Assembly: GCF_025144335.1 (NCBI RefSeq)
Contig: NZ_CP083539.1
Location: 3,184,777-3,248,776 of the forward strand
Reading direction: 5' to 3'
Length of the DNA stretch: 64,000 nucleotides
DNA from: Jannaschia sp. W003
GTDB lineage: Bacteria > Pseudomonadota > Alphaproteobacteria > Rhodobacterales > Rhodobacteraceae
In this document: positions 54,440-63,502 of the stretch, piece by piece
Position numbering within the stretch: position 1 is the first letter of the stretch
Layout: each line of letters begins with the position of its first letter
The notes under the pieces: generated by a model
Databases searched by the model: none
What the model was told of the DNA's origin: nothing
The model's input: the letters and a program-made list of their open reading frames with translations, nothing else
Program-made: the position numbers and the translations under genes

Positions 54440-54731
54440 GGCCGTCCCGAATTCAGTACACATACCCCCCAATCTACTCCCCGAGCCCCGGGGCTGTCCA
54501 CAGCGCCAGCGCGATTCGCAGGGAAACAGAGTGTGGAGGGAGGCCCGGCAGGACGCGCGCGCCGCGGCGGTGCGGCGCGCGCGGAGGCCGCACCGCCCGG
54601 CCCACCGACACCGCGGCGCAACACCCCGCACCCGCTCGCTCCGGGGGAGGGGTGCATCGTCGTTGGCAGGCCCCCCGCCCCTGCGCTAGCCTCGCGCAAA
54701 ACGGTCAATCCTCAAGAGCCGGGCAGTAGAC

Positions 54732-55313
54732 ATGAGAATCCTTCGACCCTTGGCGTTGCTCCTGGCCCTCGCGGCCTGCGGGGGCGGCGGCGACGTGGCG
54801 CGTGCGCCGAGCGACCTGAACGATGCCTGCCGCATCCTCGCGCAGCAGCCCTCCTACCTGAAGGCCTTCCGCGCGGTGGAGCGCAAATGGGGCGTTCCGG
54901 TCCACGTGCAGATGGCGACGATCCATCAGGAGTCGAAGTTCATCGCCGACGCCCGCACGCCGCTGCGCTTCTCGCTCGGCGTGATCCCGGTGGGGCGGCA
55001 GAGCTCGGCCTTCGGCTACTCCCAGGCGCTCGACGCGACCTGGAAGGAGTACAAGAAGAGCCAGGGCAAGCCCCGCGCCCGCCGCGACCGGATCCGCGAC
55101 GCGACCGACTTCATGGGCTGGTACATGTCGCTGTCGAACAGCGAGCTGGGCATCCCGTTGTCGGACGCCCGCAACCAGTACCTCGCCTACCACGACGGGC
55201 GCTCGGGCTACCGCCGCGGCACCTGGCGCCACAAGGCCTGGCTCGTGCGGGTCTCGGGCGAGGTCGCGAACCGCGCCGAGATGTACCGCCAGCAACTGCC
55301 CCGCTGCTCCTGA
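54732..55313 (+). CDS. lytic transglycosylase-like lipoprotein
   Basis: A 193-residue lipoprotein: lipobox LALAAC with Cys16. The lysozyme-like fold shows the catalytic Glu67 in VQMATIHQESKFIADARTP, FGYSQALDATWKEYK, and DFMGWYMSLSNSELGIPLSD with the following YHDGRSGYRRGTWR. This matches small SLT-domain proteins of Rhodobacteraceae. It would cut peptidoglycan from the inner face of the outer membrane. Position just before a flagellar gene set suggests, but does not prove, a part in rod passage through the wall, because the FlgJ-like protein here lacks a muramidase domain. Confidence 0.85.
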   Translation: MRILRPLALLLALAACGGGGDVARAPSDLNDACRILAQQPSYLKAFRAVERKWGVPVHVQMATIHQESKFIADARTPLRFSLGVIPVGRQSSAFGYSQALDATWKEYKKSQGKPRARRDRIRDATDFMGWYMSLSNSELGIPLSDARNQYLAYHDGRSGYRRGTWRHKAWLVRVSGEVANRAEMYRQQLPRCS

Positions 55314-55324
55314 CCGGCCTCCGC

Positions 55325-55364
55325 CCGGACGGGGGTGCCTCCGCGAAGGCACGCTCCCGTCCGG
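55325..55364 (+). terminator. hairpin after the transglycosylase gene
   Basis: Outer arms CCGGACGGG (55325-55333) and CCCGTCCGG (55356-55364), inner arms GTGCCT (55335-55340) and AGGCAC (55347-55352). Starts 12 bp after the stop; no T tract. Confidence 0.55.
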
Positions 55365-55491
55365 CCGGATCGGGCGAGGCCCCGGACGCGGGGCCGAGGC
55401 GATCCGCCCCGGCACGCCGCGCGGCCGCCTGTCCGCGCCGCCTGCCGGCAGGCCCGAGCGCCGGCCCCGCTCGGCCCGCGCCGCGCGCGCC

Positions 55492-55782
55492 CTAGGGCGG
55501 GGCGCCGCCGCGCCGCGCCGAGATGTCGCGGTAGATCGCCTCGGCGATCCCGGTCGCGCCGCTGCCGGCCACCGCCTCGGCCTGCGCCTGCCGCAGGAAG
55601 CTGTCGAACTGCCCCCCGCCCGCACCGGACCCGCCGCCCGGGGGGCTCAGCCCGCCCACGCCCGCGCTGTCGAGCATCTGCGCGAAGAGCACGGCCTCCA
55701 GCTTCACGGCCTGCTGCCAGAGCGGACCCGCGCGCCGCACGGACGCGGGCACCGGCGGGGATGCGTTGATTCGCGCTTCCAT
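55492..55782 (-). CDS. FlgJ-type flagellar rod-binding protein (no muramidase domain)
   Basis: A 96-residue protein corresponding only to the N-terminal rod-capping half of FlgJ: LWQQAVKLEAVLFAQMLDSA is the family core, followed by a Gly-rich loop, FDSFLRQAQAEAVA and AEAIYRDISARRG. In enterics FlgJ also carries a peptidoglycan hydrolase; alphaproteobacteria commonly separate the two. A strong AGGAGGTGACC ribosome site precedes the ATG. Divergent from fliK across 90 bp, probably a shared flagellar promoter region. Confidence 0.85.
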   Translation of the reverse strand: MEARINASPPVPASVRRAGPLWQQAVKLEAVLFAQMLDSAGVGGLSPPGGGSGAGGGQFDSFLRQAQAEAVAGSGATGIAEAIYRDISARRGGAPP

Positions 55783-55872
55783 GGTCACCTCCTGGCCCCA
55801 TCCGTCGCATGCGAGGCGTAAAGAAAACCTCAAGACATCGCGCCTAGGAGCGGTCCCGAGAGGAGTGCGCCG

Positions 55873-57837
55873 ATGATTCCCCAAAGCCCCTTCCACTGGC
55901 TGGCCCCCGGCGGGGCCGGCCCCGCCGGGGGCCAGCCGCCCCGCGCGCAGGCGCCCGATGGCGACGTGACGGCCTTCCTCGCGCTGCTGCTGGGGGATGG
56001 GAACGGGGCGGAGCATGACGGCGCGCGCCCGGCCCCGGATGCCCCCGACGCCGAACGCGGCGACGGCGGACCGGCGGAGGCGGACGGAACGCCCGCCCCC
56101 GACGCCCGCCCCGACCCCGCCGCCGCGGGGACCCAAGGTGCCGATGCCGCATCCGCCGCAGGCGTCGAGCCCGCGACCGCCGATGCGGCGGCGGCAACGG
56201 CCACGCCGGCGCCCCCGCTCGCCTCCGCGGCGCCGCCCGAGCCGGCGGACGGGCCGTCCGACACCCGGACGCCGGGGTCGCTCGATGCCGCCGCCGCGGG
56301 CCGCGCCTCCCCGACGGGCGGGGTCGCATCGAGCTTGCGATCGACACGGGGGCCAGCGCACGCAGAACTCCGCCATGACGCACGCCCGGTGGCGGCCGAC
56401 AGCCCAGTGGGCGACGCGCGACGGTCCGGCGGCCAGCGCGCGGCAGCTTCGACCGTCGCCGCCCCGGACACCGGGATCGTTCCGCCCCCCGCCCGGCCCG
56501 GCGCGCCTGACGCGCGGACAGGGCCTGCCGAACCCGGCGCACCCGGCCCGGGGTTCGCGGCGCACCGGGCCGCGCCCGCCTATGGTGCGCCGCAGGCCGG
56601 GCATGGTGGGGTAGCGGACGTGCCGACATCCGGCGCGGAACGGCACGCGGCCGCGGACGTCGGCACGATGCGTCCGCCTCCCGCCGAGGCATTCCGCGAA
56701 ACGCAGCCGAGAGACGGTCGCGGCGCGGCGCCCTCGGTCGGACCTGCCCCTCCCGGACCTGCCGCCGCATCGTCGAATCCCTCCCCCGACATGGGGGCCG
56801 CCGTGCGCGCCGCTCCCGCCGCGTTCGGGCCGCGCGCACCTTGGGACTTCGCGCGCCCCGGCACGATGCGCGATCCGGCAGGCCCCGGGGCGATGCCGCC
56901 GCGCCCCCAACTCGCGGATGCGGGGGGAGGCCCTTTCGATCCTGCAACGCCTGTGCCGTCGGCCCTTTCGGCAGTTGGCGCGGACCGGCGACGAGGCACG
57001 CTCCCGTCGCCGGTGCGGGACGTCAGCGTCACGCCCGAGGCCTCCGTGCCGTCGGAGATTACCGCCCGGAATACCCCCGTCGCGCCCCCCCTCCGTCCCG
57101 AAGCACCGCGGTTGGCCGATGGCCCGCAGGGGGCTGTCGCGCCGTCCCTGCTTGCCGCTTCCGGGCCCGCTTCGGACCCGTTCGGGCCCGTGACGGCGCG
57201 CGTCGCCCGTCCGCCGGCCGTGCCCGCGGCGGCGACCGCGGCAGGCTCCTCCGCGTCGTTCGTGCCCGCGGCCGAAGCCCCGCCGCAGCCCGGCGCGTCC
57301 ACGCCGCCCGATGTCCTCGTCGCATCGGCTCCGTCGGTCCCGGCTCCGTCCGCCGAGGGAACGACCGCCGTCCGGGCGTCCTCCCTGCCCGCCCTGGCGC
57401 TCGACCAGATCCGTGCCGCCGTGACCGCGCCGCCCCCGCCGGGCGGCGTCCAGCAGACGGAGGTCTCGCTCGCGCCGGCGGAGCTCGGCCGCGTCACCTT
57501 CGTGATCCGCAACGAGGAGGGCACGCTCACGATGCAGATCCTCGCGGAGCGCCCCGAGACGCTGGAACTGGTGCGCCGCCATGCCGACCTTCTGGAGCGG
57601 GCCGCCGCCGACGGCCCCGTCCGCCTGCGCCTGGAGCAGGAGGGCGCGGGCACGCATCGCGGCGCGGGGCATGGCCCGGGCGCCGATCACGCCGGCGGCC
57701 AGACGGGCGACGGGCGCCGGGGCGCCCGCGCGGGCGGCGCCGGCGCGGCCCCGGACGACGCCCCTGCGATCCCGGTGGTCTCCGGTGCCCCCCTCCCCCG
57801 CGCGTCCGAATCGCGCGCGCTCGATCTCAGGCTCTGA
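55873..57837 (+). CDS. fliK: flagellar hook-length control protein FliK
   Basis: A 654-residue protein, mostly Ala/Pro/Gly-rich low-complexity sequence as expected for the molecular-ruler N-terminal part. The C-terminal Flg_hook domain is seen at about residues 500-590: EVSLAPAELGRVTFVIRNEE, GTLTMQILAERPETLELVRR and HADLLERAAADGPVRLRLEQ. FliK is secreted during hook growth and switches export specificity. It lies 12 bp before flgD, whose product caps the growing hook. GGAG lies upstream of the ATG. The extreme composition makes the exact frame plausible mainly through its C-terminal domain. Confidence 0.85.
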   Translation: MIPQSPFHWLAPGGAGPAGGQPPRAQAPDGDVTAFLALLLGDGNGAEHDGARPAPDAPDAERGDGGPAEADGTPAPDARPDPAAAGTQGADAASAAGVEPATADAAAATATPAPPLASAAPPEPADGPSDTRTPGSLDAAAAGRASPTGGVASSLRSTRGPAHAELRHDARPVAADSPVGDARRSGGQRAAASTVAAPDTGIVPPPARPGAPDARTGPAEPGAPGPGFAAHRAAPAYGAPQAGHGGVADVPTSGAERHAAADVGTMRPPPAEAFRETQPRDGRGAAPSVGPAPPGPAAASSNPSPDMGAAVRAAPAAFGPRAPWDFARPGTMRDPAGPGAMPPRPQLADAGGGPFDPATPVPSALSAVGADRRRGTLPSPVRDVSVTPEASVPSEITARNTPVAPPLRPEAPRLADGPQGAVAPSLLAASGPASDPFGPVTARVARPPAVPAAATAAGSSASFVPAAEAPPQPGASTPPDVLVASAPSVPAPSAEGTTAVRASSLPALALDQIRAAVTAPPPPGGVQQTEVSLAPAELGRVTFVIRNEEGTLTMQILAERPETLELVRRHADLLERAAADGPVRLRLEQEGAGTHRGAGHGPGADHAGGQTGDGRRGARAGGAGAAPDDAPAIPVVSGAPLPRASESRALDLRL

Positions 57838-57849
57838 CGCGAGGACATC

Positions 57850-58527
57850 ATGGAAACAGCGTCCCTCCAGACCGCCGCCGCGTCCGCCGCCGCGAAAACG
57901 GCGCCGTCGCCCGGGCAGGCCACCGACCTCGCCTCGGACTTCGACACGTTCCTGCAGCTCCTGACGGCGCAGATCCGCAACCAGGACCCGCTGGAGCCGG
58001 CGGATGCCACGCAGTACGCCACGCAGCTCGCGACCTTCTCGAACGTGGAGCAGGGGGTGCGCACCAACACGCTGCTCACGGAGCTGTCCGCCACGCTGGA
58101 GATGCAGGGCCTCGACCGCCTCGCCGCGTGGATCGGCCTCGAGGCACGCACCACGGCGCCCACCGCCCACGACGGCGGCGCGGTGTCGCTCGAGGCGGCG
58201 ATCCCCCCGGTCGCGGACAGCGCGACACTGGTGGTCTCGGACGCGGCGGGCACCGAGGTCTCGCGCATCCCGGTCGACCCGGACTCGAACCGCATCGACA
58301 TCGTTCCCACCGGCCCCGACGGCCAGCCCCTCGCCCCCGGCCTCTACGGCTACCACGTGGAGGCCACGGCCTCGGGCGCGCCCCTCCAGTCCGTCGCCGT
58401 GGCCCGCTACGTGCCGGTGCGCGAGGCGCTGATCGAGGGGGGGCGCACGACGCTCGTGCTCGAAGGGGGCGGGCGCGTTGGGGCCGCGGAGGTGACCGGG
58501 CTGCGGCCACCCTCGGGCGGGGCGTGA
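57850..58527 (+). CDS. flgD: flagellar hook-capping protein FlgD
   Basis: A 225-residue cap protein that guides hook subunit (FlgE) assembly. The conserved N-terminus has FDTFLQLLTAQIRNQDPLEP and ATQYATQLATFSNVEQGVRT. The C-terminal half holds FlgD-type Ig/tudor-like beta domains (IDIVPTGPDGQPLAPGLYGY). GAGGACATC precedes the ATG. Same operon as fliK. No other flagellar genes are within the window on either side. Confidence 0.95.
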   Translation: METASLQTAAASAAAKTAPSPGQATDLASDFDTFLQLLTAQIRNQDPLEPADATQYATQLATFSNVEQGVRTNTLLTELSATLEMQGLDRLAAWIGLEARTTAPTAHDGGAVSLEAAIPPVADSATLVVSDAAGTEVSRIPVDPDSNRIDIVPTGPDGQPLAPGLYGYHVEATASGAPLQSVAVARYVPVREALIEGGRTTLVLEGGGRVGAAEVTGLRPPSGGA

Positions 58528-58595
58528 CGGTGCCGGCGGGGGCATCCCCGGGCGCGGACCGGACGCGCCCGCCGGACCGCGCCGAGGCGCGCCTC

Positions 58596-60131
58596 CTACA
58601 CCACCGAGGCGATCGCTGCCGCCGCGGCCGCCGTCACCGCGCCGGCGGCGAACCATGCGGCCGCCGGCAGGCCCCGGGGCCGCGCCGCGGCGACCACCAC
58701 CGTGCCCCCGCGGCGCCCGCGCAGGGCGTCCTCCACGGCGCGCGGCAGGTGCGGCCCGAAGCGCGCCAGCACCAGCCCCGTGCGCCACAGGTCGCGCGCT
58801 ACCGCCTGCGGCCCGAGGTTCTCGCGTATGTAGCGCTCTACCTCCGGGCGCGCCGCGCTCCAGATGTTCATGTGGGGGTTCAGCGTGCGCGACACGCCCT
58901 CCACCACCACCATCGTGCGCTGCAGGAGGATCAGCTCGGTGCGCGTCTCCATGCCGAACCGCTCGGTCACCTCGAACAGGTAGGCCAAGAGCCGTCCCAT
59001 GGAGATGCGGCTCGCGTCCATGCCGAAGATCGGCTCGCCCACCGAGCGCAGGGCCTGCGCGAAGAGGTCCACGTCGCGGTCCGCCGGCACGTAGCCCGCC
59101 TCGAAGTGCACCTCGGCCACCCGGCGGTAGTCCTTACGGATGAAGCCCATCAGGATCTCGGCGTAGACGCGGCGCGTGTACTCGTCGAGCCGGCCCATGA
59201 TGCCGAAGTCCACGGCGGCGATGTCGCCCCCCGGCGTCACCTTCAGGTTCCCCTGGTGCATGTCGGCGTGGAAGTAGCCGTCGCGCAGGGCGTGGCGCAG
59301 GAACACCGCCATCACCCGGTCGGCCAGGGCCGCGCGGTCGTGTCCGGCCGCCTCGATCGCGGCCACGTCGCCCATGGGGATGCCCTCGACCCAGTCGAGC
59401 ACCATCACCGAGCGCGACAGCAGGTTCCACTCGGGTTGCGGCACGGTGAAGCCGTCGTCCCGGGCCGTGTTGGCGGCGAACTCGCCCGCCGCCGCCGCCT
59501 CGGCGCGCAGGTCAAGCTCCTGCTGCACGGTGGCGTCGAAGTGCGCCACCACGTCGCGCGGGCGCAGGCGCCGCGTCGAGGGCGCCACCGTCTCCATCAG
59601 CCAGGCGCCCAGGTAGAAGGCGTCGATGTCGCGCCGGAACGCGCGGGCGATCCCGGGGCGCAGCACCTTGACGGCCACCTTGCGCCCGTCCTCGGCCAGC
59701 CGCGCGCGGTGGACCTGCGCGATCGAGGCCGCAGCCACCGGCTCCGAGAACTCCGAGAACAGCGCGTCCGGCTCCACCTCCAGCTCGCGGCGGATCGTGG
59801 CGCGAGCCGCCTCGGTGGGGAACGGCGGCAGCTTGTCCTGCAGGACGCGCAGCTGCAGCGCCAGCTCGTCGCCCACGAAGTCGGGGCGCGTGGACAGGAT
59901 CTGGCCGAACTTGATGTAGCTCGGGCCCAGCGCCGTCAGCGCCCGCGTCACGGGGGGCAGCGCGGGGTCGCCCTCGTAGCCCAGCCACTTGAACGGCACG
60001 CCCAGCACCCGGGCCAGCGCCCGCAGGGCGGGCGGCGCGCCGATCTGGTCCAGCACCACCGTCATGGCGCCGGTGCGCTCGAAGGTGGCGCCGGTGCGGA
60101 TCAGCCGCCAGATGTTGTGCGGCCCCCTCAC
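58596..60131 (-). CDS. ubiB: ubiquinone biosynthesis protein UbiB
   Basis: A 511-residue atypical kinase/ATPase (ADCK family) needed for ubiquinone synthesis. The family KxGQ motif is in [16 protein letters not shown], the ATP-binding Lys in [11 protein letters not shown], and the [11 protein letters not shown] and [11 protein letters not shown] loops carry the catalytic residues. The C-terminus has a hydrophobic span ([20 protein letters not shown]) anchoring it to the membrane. The GTG start overlaps the ubiE stop (GTGA). Confidence 0.96.
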   Translation of the reverse strand: MRGPHNIWRLIRTGATFERTGAMTVVLDQIGAPPALRALARVLGVPFKWLGYEGDPALPPVTRALTALGPSYIKFGQILSTRPDFVGDELALQLRVLQDKLPPFPTEAARATIRRELEVEPDALFSEFSEPVAAASIAQVHRARLAEDGRKVAVKVLRPGIARAFRRDIDAFYLGAWLMETVAPSTRRLRPRDVVAHFDATVQQELDLRAEAAAAGEFAANTARDDGFTVPQPEWNLLSRSVMVLDWVEGIPMGDVAAIEAAGHDRAALADRVMAVFLRHALRDGYFHADMHQGNLKVTPGGDIAAVDFGIMGRLDEYTRRVYAEILMGFIRKDYRRVAEVHFEAGYVPADRDVDLFAQALRSVGEPIFGMDASRISMGRLLAYLFEVTERFGMETRTELILLQRTMVVVEGVSRTLNPHMNIWSAARPEVERYIRENLGPQAVARDLWRTGLVLARFGPHLPRAVEDALRGRRGGTVVVAAARPRGLPAAAWFAAGAVTAAAAAAIASVV

Positions 60132-60877
60132 AGCCGCCACCCCGAATGGAGGGCCGCGATGCCGAAGCTCAGGTTGCGGTAGCGCACCTGCCCGAAGCCC
60201 GCGTCTGCGATCATCGCCGCGAAGCGGTCCTGATCCGGGAAGCGGCGGATCGACTCCACGAGGTACTGGTAGCTGTCGCGGTCGCCCGCGAGCATCTCGC
60301 CCATCGGCGGGATCACGTTGAACGAGTAGAGGTCGTAGAGCCGCTGCAGAAGCGGGTTGGGAAGCTGCGAGAACTCCAGCACCATCAGGCGGCCGCCCGG
60401 GCGCAGCACGCGGTAGGCCTCGCGCAGGGCATCGTTGATGCGGGTCACGTTCCGGATGCCGAACGAGATCGTGTAGGCGTCGAAGCTGGCATCCTCGAAG
60501 GGCAGCGCCATGGCGTCGCCCACCACCCAGTCGATCGCGGCGCCCTCGGCCTCGGCCCTCTGCCGGCCCGCCACCAGCATGCCTTCCGTCAGGTCGCACA
60601 CCACCGCCGAGGCGCCAGGCGCGCGGGCGAGGAAGCGGAAGGCGATGTCGCCGGTGCCGCCCGCCACGTCGAGGAGGCGCTGGCCGGGCCGGGGCGCCAG
60701 CCAGTCCATCATCGCGTCCTTCCAGGCGCGGTGGATGCCCAAGGACATGGCGTCGTTCATCACGTCGTACTTCGAGGCCACCGAGGTGAACACGCCGTGC
60801 ACCAGACGCGCCTTCGCGTCCTCGTCCACCTCGCGGGCACCGAAATGGGTGCGCCGCGGCCCCGACTGCTCTGCCAT
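60128..60877 (-). CDS. ubiE: ubiquinone/menaquinone C-methyltransferase UbiE
   Basis: A 249-residue SAM-dependent C-methyltransferase of ubiquinone synthesis. [20 protein letters not shown] (start of domain), [16 protein letters not shown] (SAM site), [20 protein letters not shown] and [20 protein letters not shown] are family motifs. GAGG lies 8 bases before the ATG. Forms the ubiE-ubiB operon, divergent from mutM, an arrangement conserved in alphaproteobacteria near dnaA. Confidence 0.97.
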   Translation of the reverse strand: MAEQSGPRRTHFGAREVDEDAKARLVHGVFTSVASKYDVMNDAMSLGIHRAWKDAMMDWLAPRPGQRLLDVAGGTGDIAFRFLARAPGASAVVCDLTEGMLVAGRQRAEAEGAAIDWVVGDAMALPFEDASFDAYTISFGIRNVTRINDALREAYRVLRPGGRLMVLEFSQLPNPLLQRLYDLYSFNVIPPMGEMLAGDRDSYQYLVESIRRFPDQDRFAAMIADAGFGQVRYRNLSFGIAALHSGWRL

Positions 60878-60982
60878 CTTGCGATCCTCGTCCTGCGGCC
60901 CTTCATGTAGGGGGCGCCCCCGGCCCTTACAGGCCGCCCCCCGGGGCCTGCAACGCGACCGAACGGCCCGAGGTCCCCCGCC

Positions 60983-61849
60983 ATGCCCGAGCTTCCCGAA
61001 GTCGAGACCGTGCGCCGCGGCCTCGCCCCCGCCCTGGAGGGCGCGACGATCACGCGCGCCGAGCTGCGCCGGGACGGCCTGCGCTGGCCCTTCCCGCCCC
61101 GCATGGCCGAGCGGCTGGAGGGCGCGCGGGTGGAGCGGCTCGACCGCCGCTCGAAGTACCTGCTGGCCCATCTGGACACGGGCGAGACGCTGATCGTGCA
61201 CCTCGGCATGTCGGGCCGCATGGTGGTCGACGCGGCTCAGGGGGGCGAGGCGGAGCGGCCCGGCGACTTCCACCGCGAGGCGGGCTGGCTGCCGCAGCAC
61301 GACCACGTGGTGCTCCATACGGACGCCTACCGCGTGACCTACAACGACGCGCGCCGCTTCGGGGCGATGGACCTGCACGCGACCGCCGCCCTCGCCGATC
61401 ACCCGCTGCTGGCGCGGCTCGGCCCCGAGCCGCTGGGCAACGCCTTCCACGAGGACCACCTCGTGGCCGCCTTCCGGGGCAAGCGGACGCCGGTGAAGGC
61501 GGCGCTCCTCGACCAGCGCGTGGTGGCGGGCCTCGGCAACATCTACGTCTGCGAGGCGCTGCACCGGGCCGGCATCGCCCCCACGCGCGCGGCCGGCCGC
61601 ATCGCCGCGGCCCGCGTGGCCGCCCTCGTGCCCATCGTGCGCGACGTGCTGCGCGAGGCGATCGCGGCAGGCGGATCCTCCTTGCGCGACCACCGGCAGG
61701 CCGACGGCACCCTGGGCTACTTCCAGCACGGCTTCGCCGTCTACGACCGCGAGGGGCACGCCTGTCCCCGCGAGGGCTGCGGCGGTGTGGTGCGGCGCAT
61801 CCCCCAGGGCGGGCGCTCCACGTTCCACTGTCCCGCCTGCCAGAGATGA
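60983..61849 (+). CDS. mutM: formamidopyrimidine-DNA glycosylase
   Basis: A 288-residue base-excision repair enzyme removing 8-oxoguanine. The mature N-terminus [15 protein letters not shown] supplies the catalytic Pro and Glu. [20 protein letters not shown] (with the catalytic Lys) and the C-terminal zinc finger (CPREGCG ... CPACQR) are complete. Divergent from ubiE. Confidence 0.97.
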   Translation: MPELPEVETVRRGLAPALEGATITRAELRRDGLRWPFPPRMAERLEGARVERLDRRSKYLLAHLDTGETLIVHLGMSGRMVVDAAQGGEAERPGDFHREAGWLPQHDHVVLHTDAYRVTYNDARRFGAMDLHATAALADHPLLARLGPEPLGNAFHEDHLVAAFRGKRTPVKAALLDQRVVAGLGNIYVCEALHRAGIAPTRAAGRIAAARVAALVPIVRDVLREAIAAGGSSLRDHRQADGTLGYFQHGFAVYDREGHACPREGCGGVVRRIPQGGRSTFHCPACQR

Positions 61850-61857
61850 CTTGCCAA

Positions 61858-61873
61858 CCCCGCCCGGGCGGGG
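61858..61873. terminator. 16-bp GC palindrome after mutM
   Basis: CCCCGCCCGGGCGGGG, identical to the palindrome at 32637-32652, 8 bp after the mutM stop and 38 bp before the enoyl-CoA hydratase start. Confidence 0.5.
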
Positions 61874-61910
61874 CACCCCTGCGGGCCAACGGCACCCTGG
61901 GGGACGACGG

Positions 61911-62687
61911 ATGGGCTTTGAGACGCTGAAGGTCGAGACGGCCGACCACGTGACGGTGATCCGGCTGCATCGCCCCGACGCGATGAACGCGCTCAACTCC
62001 GTGCTCCTGGGCGAGCTGGCCAAGGCGCTGCGCGCGGCGCAGGCCGATGCCAAGGTGCGCTGCATCGTGCTCACCGGCTCCGACAAGGCCTTCGCGGCGG
62101 GCGCCGACATCAAGGAGATGTCGGGCAAAAGCTTCACGGACGTCTTCATGGGCGATCTGTTCGGGGCCGAGACGGACGCGATCATGGCGGTGCGCAAGCC
62201 GATCATCGCCGCGGTCGCCGGCTACGCCTTGGGCGGCGGCTGCGAGCTGGCGATGATGTGCGACTTCATCATCGCCGCCGACACCGCGAAGTTCGGCCAG
62301 CCCGAGATCAACCTCGGCGTGGTGGCCGGCATCGGCGGCACCCAGCGGCTGACCCACGCGGTGGGCAAGGCCAAGTCCATGGACATGCACCTGACGGGGC
62401 GGATGATGGGCGCCGAGGAGGCCGAGCGCTCCGGGCTCGTCAGCCGCGTGGTGCCGGCCAAGAAGCTCCTGGAGGAGGCGACCGCGGCGGCCGCCAAGAT
62501 CGCCGAGAAGTCGATGGTCACGGTGCAGGCCGTGAAGGACTGCGTGAACGCGAGCCAGGAGATGGGCCTGTCGCAGGGTCTCCTCCTCGAGCGCCGCCTC
62601 TTCGCGGGCCTGTTCGGCACCGAGGACCAGAAGGAGGGCATGGCCGCCTTCATCGAGAAGCGCGAGCCGCAGTTCCGCGACCGCTAG
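61911..62687 (+). CDS. enoyl-CoA hydratase
   Basis: A 258-residue crotonase that hydrates trans-2-enoyl-CoA in fatty-acid or amino-acid breakdown. Oxyanion-hole segments [11 protein letters not shown] and [15 protein letters not shown] and the two catalytic Glu ([25 protein letters not shown]) are present, as in mitochondrial ECHS1/FadB1-like enzymes. Downstream of mutM on the same strand. Its place before rpsT and dnaA is a conserved Rhodobacteraceae feature from memory. Confidence 0.95.
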   Translation: MGFETLKVETADHVTVIRLHRPDAMNALNSVLLGELAKALRAAQADAKVRCIVLTGSDKAFAAGADIKEMSGKSFTDVFMGDLFGAETDAIMAVRKPIIAAVAGYALGGGCELAMMCDFIIAADTAKFGQPEINLGVVAGIGGTQRLTHAVGKAKSMDMHLTGRMMGAEEAERSGLVSRVVPAKKLLEEATAAAAKIAEKSMVTVQAVKDCVNASQEMGLSQGLLLERRLFAGLFGTEDQKEGMAAFIEKREPQFRDR

Positions 62688-62752
62688 AGCGGCTCCCCTC
62701 CGACCGGACCTCTTCGGCTCCCTTCCTGCCCTCAATTTGATATGAATACCGA

Positions 62753-62850
62753 GGGGGTCCGCAGGCTCCCCGGGATCGGTCCAGTGGACCGATCCGCCTG
62801 CGGACGGGCGAAGCCCCGGACGGCGCCGAAGGCGGCGGGGGCGGAGCCCC
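62753..62850. repeat. nested-palindrome intergenic repeat, copy B
   Basis: Same element as at 43643: outer arms GTCCGCAGG (62757-62765) and CCTGCGGAC (62797-62805), inner arms GGATCGGTCCA (62773-62783) and TGGACCGATCC (62785-62795). About 80 bp match copy A with few differences. The tail differs: a lone GGACCGATCC at 62955-62964 lies beyond the 11-bp repeat array. Confidence 0.8.
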
Positions 62851-62882
62851 TAACCCCGCTCTCGAGAGACGACCGCCCGTAT

Positions 62883-62915
62883 GCACGGGGGGTGTGCGCG
62901 GGGTGCACGCGGGGT
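62883..62915. repeat. three tandem 11-bp repeats upstream of rpsT
   Basis: GCACGGGGGGT (62883-62893), GTGCGCGGGGT (62894-62904) and GCACGCGGGGT (62905-62915), head to tail with no spacer, followed by a C run. The first unit is identical to two units upstream of dapB/rbfA. Lies about 250 bp before the rpsT start. Confidence 0.7.
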
Positions 62916-63161
62916 GCCCCCCCCCCCCGCTTTCGCTCCTGGCGTTCGCGCCTCGGACCGATCCGTCCGGCTTCGCCGGACCGGCGCTCACCCCCGCAGC
63001 CGGGGCTTCCCTTTCCCGCCCGCCCGCGCTATGCGCCCCGCCATCATGCGCGTGAGGCCCGCTCTGGCCGGACGACCGGTGTTCCGAACCCGGCTCGATG
63101 GGGTGTCCCGCGCGACCAGTCTGCATGCCCCGTCCGGGGCCGGAACCCGAAGGAACGTCCC

Positions 63162-63428
63162 ATGGCGAACACGCCCCAGGCCAAGAAGCGCGCCCGTCAG
63201 AACGAGAAGCGCTTCGCCATCAACAAGGCCCGCCGCTCGCGCATCCGCACCTACCTGCGCAAGGTCGAGGAGGCGATCGCCTCGGGCGACCAGGCCGCCG
63301 CCACCGAGGCGCTGCGCGCCGCCCAGCCCGAGCTGATGCGCGGCGTCACCCGCGGCGTGCTTCACAAGAACACCGCCTCCCGCAAGGTCAGCCGCCTGAG
63401 CAGCCGCGTGAAGGCGCTCGGCGCCTGA
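63162..63428 (+). CDS. rpsT: 30S ribosomal protein S20
   Basis: An 88-residue primary 16S rRNA-binding protein. [20 protein letters not shown] and [20 protein letters not shown] are diagnostic. GAAGGA lies about 8 bases before the ATG. The 474-bp leader region upstream holds a nested palindrome and three 11-bp repeats. In related genomes dnaA follows. Confidence 0.98.
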   Translation: MANTPQAKKRARQNEKRFAINKARRSRIRTYLRKVEEAIASGDQAAATEALRAAQPELMRGVTRGVLHKNTASRKVSRLSSRVKALGA

Positions 63429-63473
63429 TTCAGGTCCCTCCGCGGGGGGGAACCCGCACAGTCAAGAGATTCG

Positions 63474-63502
63474 GAGGCGCGCCCGCGGGGCGCGCCTCTT
63501 TT
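63474..63502 (+). terminator. intrinsic terminator after rpsT
   Basis: Perfect 11-bp arms GAGGCGCGCCC (63474-63484) and GGGCGCGCCTC (63488-63498) with a 3-base loop, followed at once by TTTT. The clearest rho-independent terminator in the window. Confidence 0.9.

Noticed and set aside
56841-60182. A plus-strand frame of about 1,100 codons over fliK, flgD and ubiB
   Set aside because: Out of frame with FliK and FlgD and antisense to UbiB, with no domain signature.
62753-62990. CRISPR-like array upstream of rpsT
   Set aside because: The 11-bp units are contiguous with no spacers and the palindrome occurs once, so it is not a CRISPR array.
62742-63161. N-terminal extension of rpsT by 140 codons
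   Set aside because: The extension translates the repeat DNA; S20 is normally about 88 residues and the ATG at 63162 has a good ribosome site.
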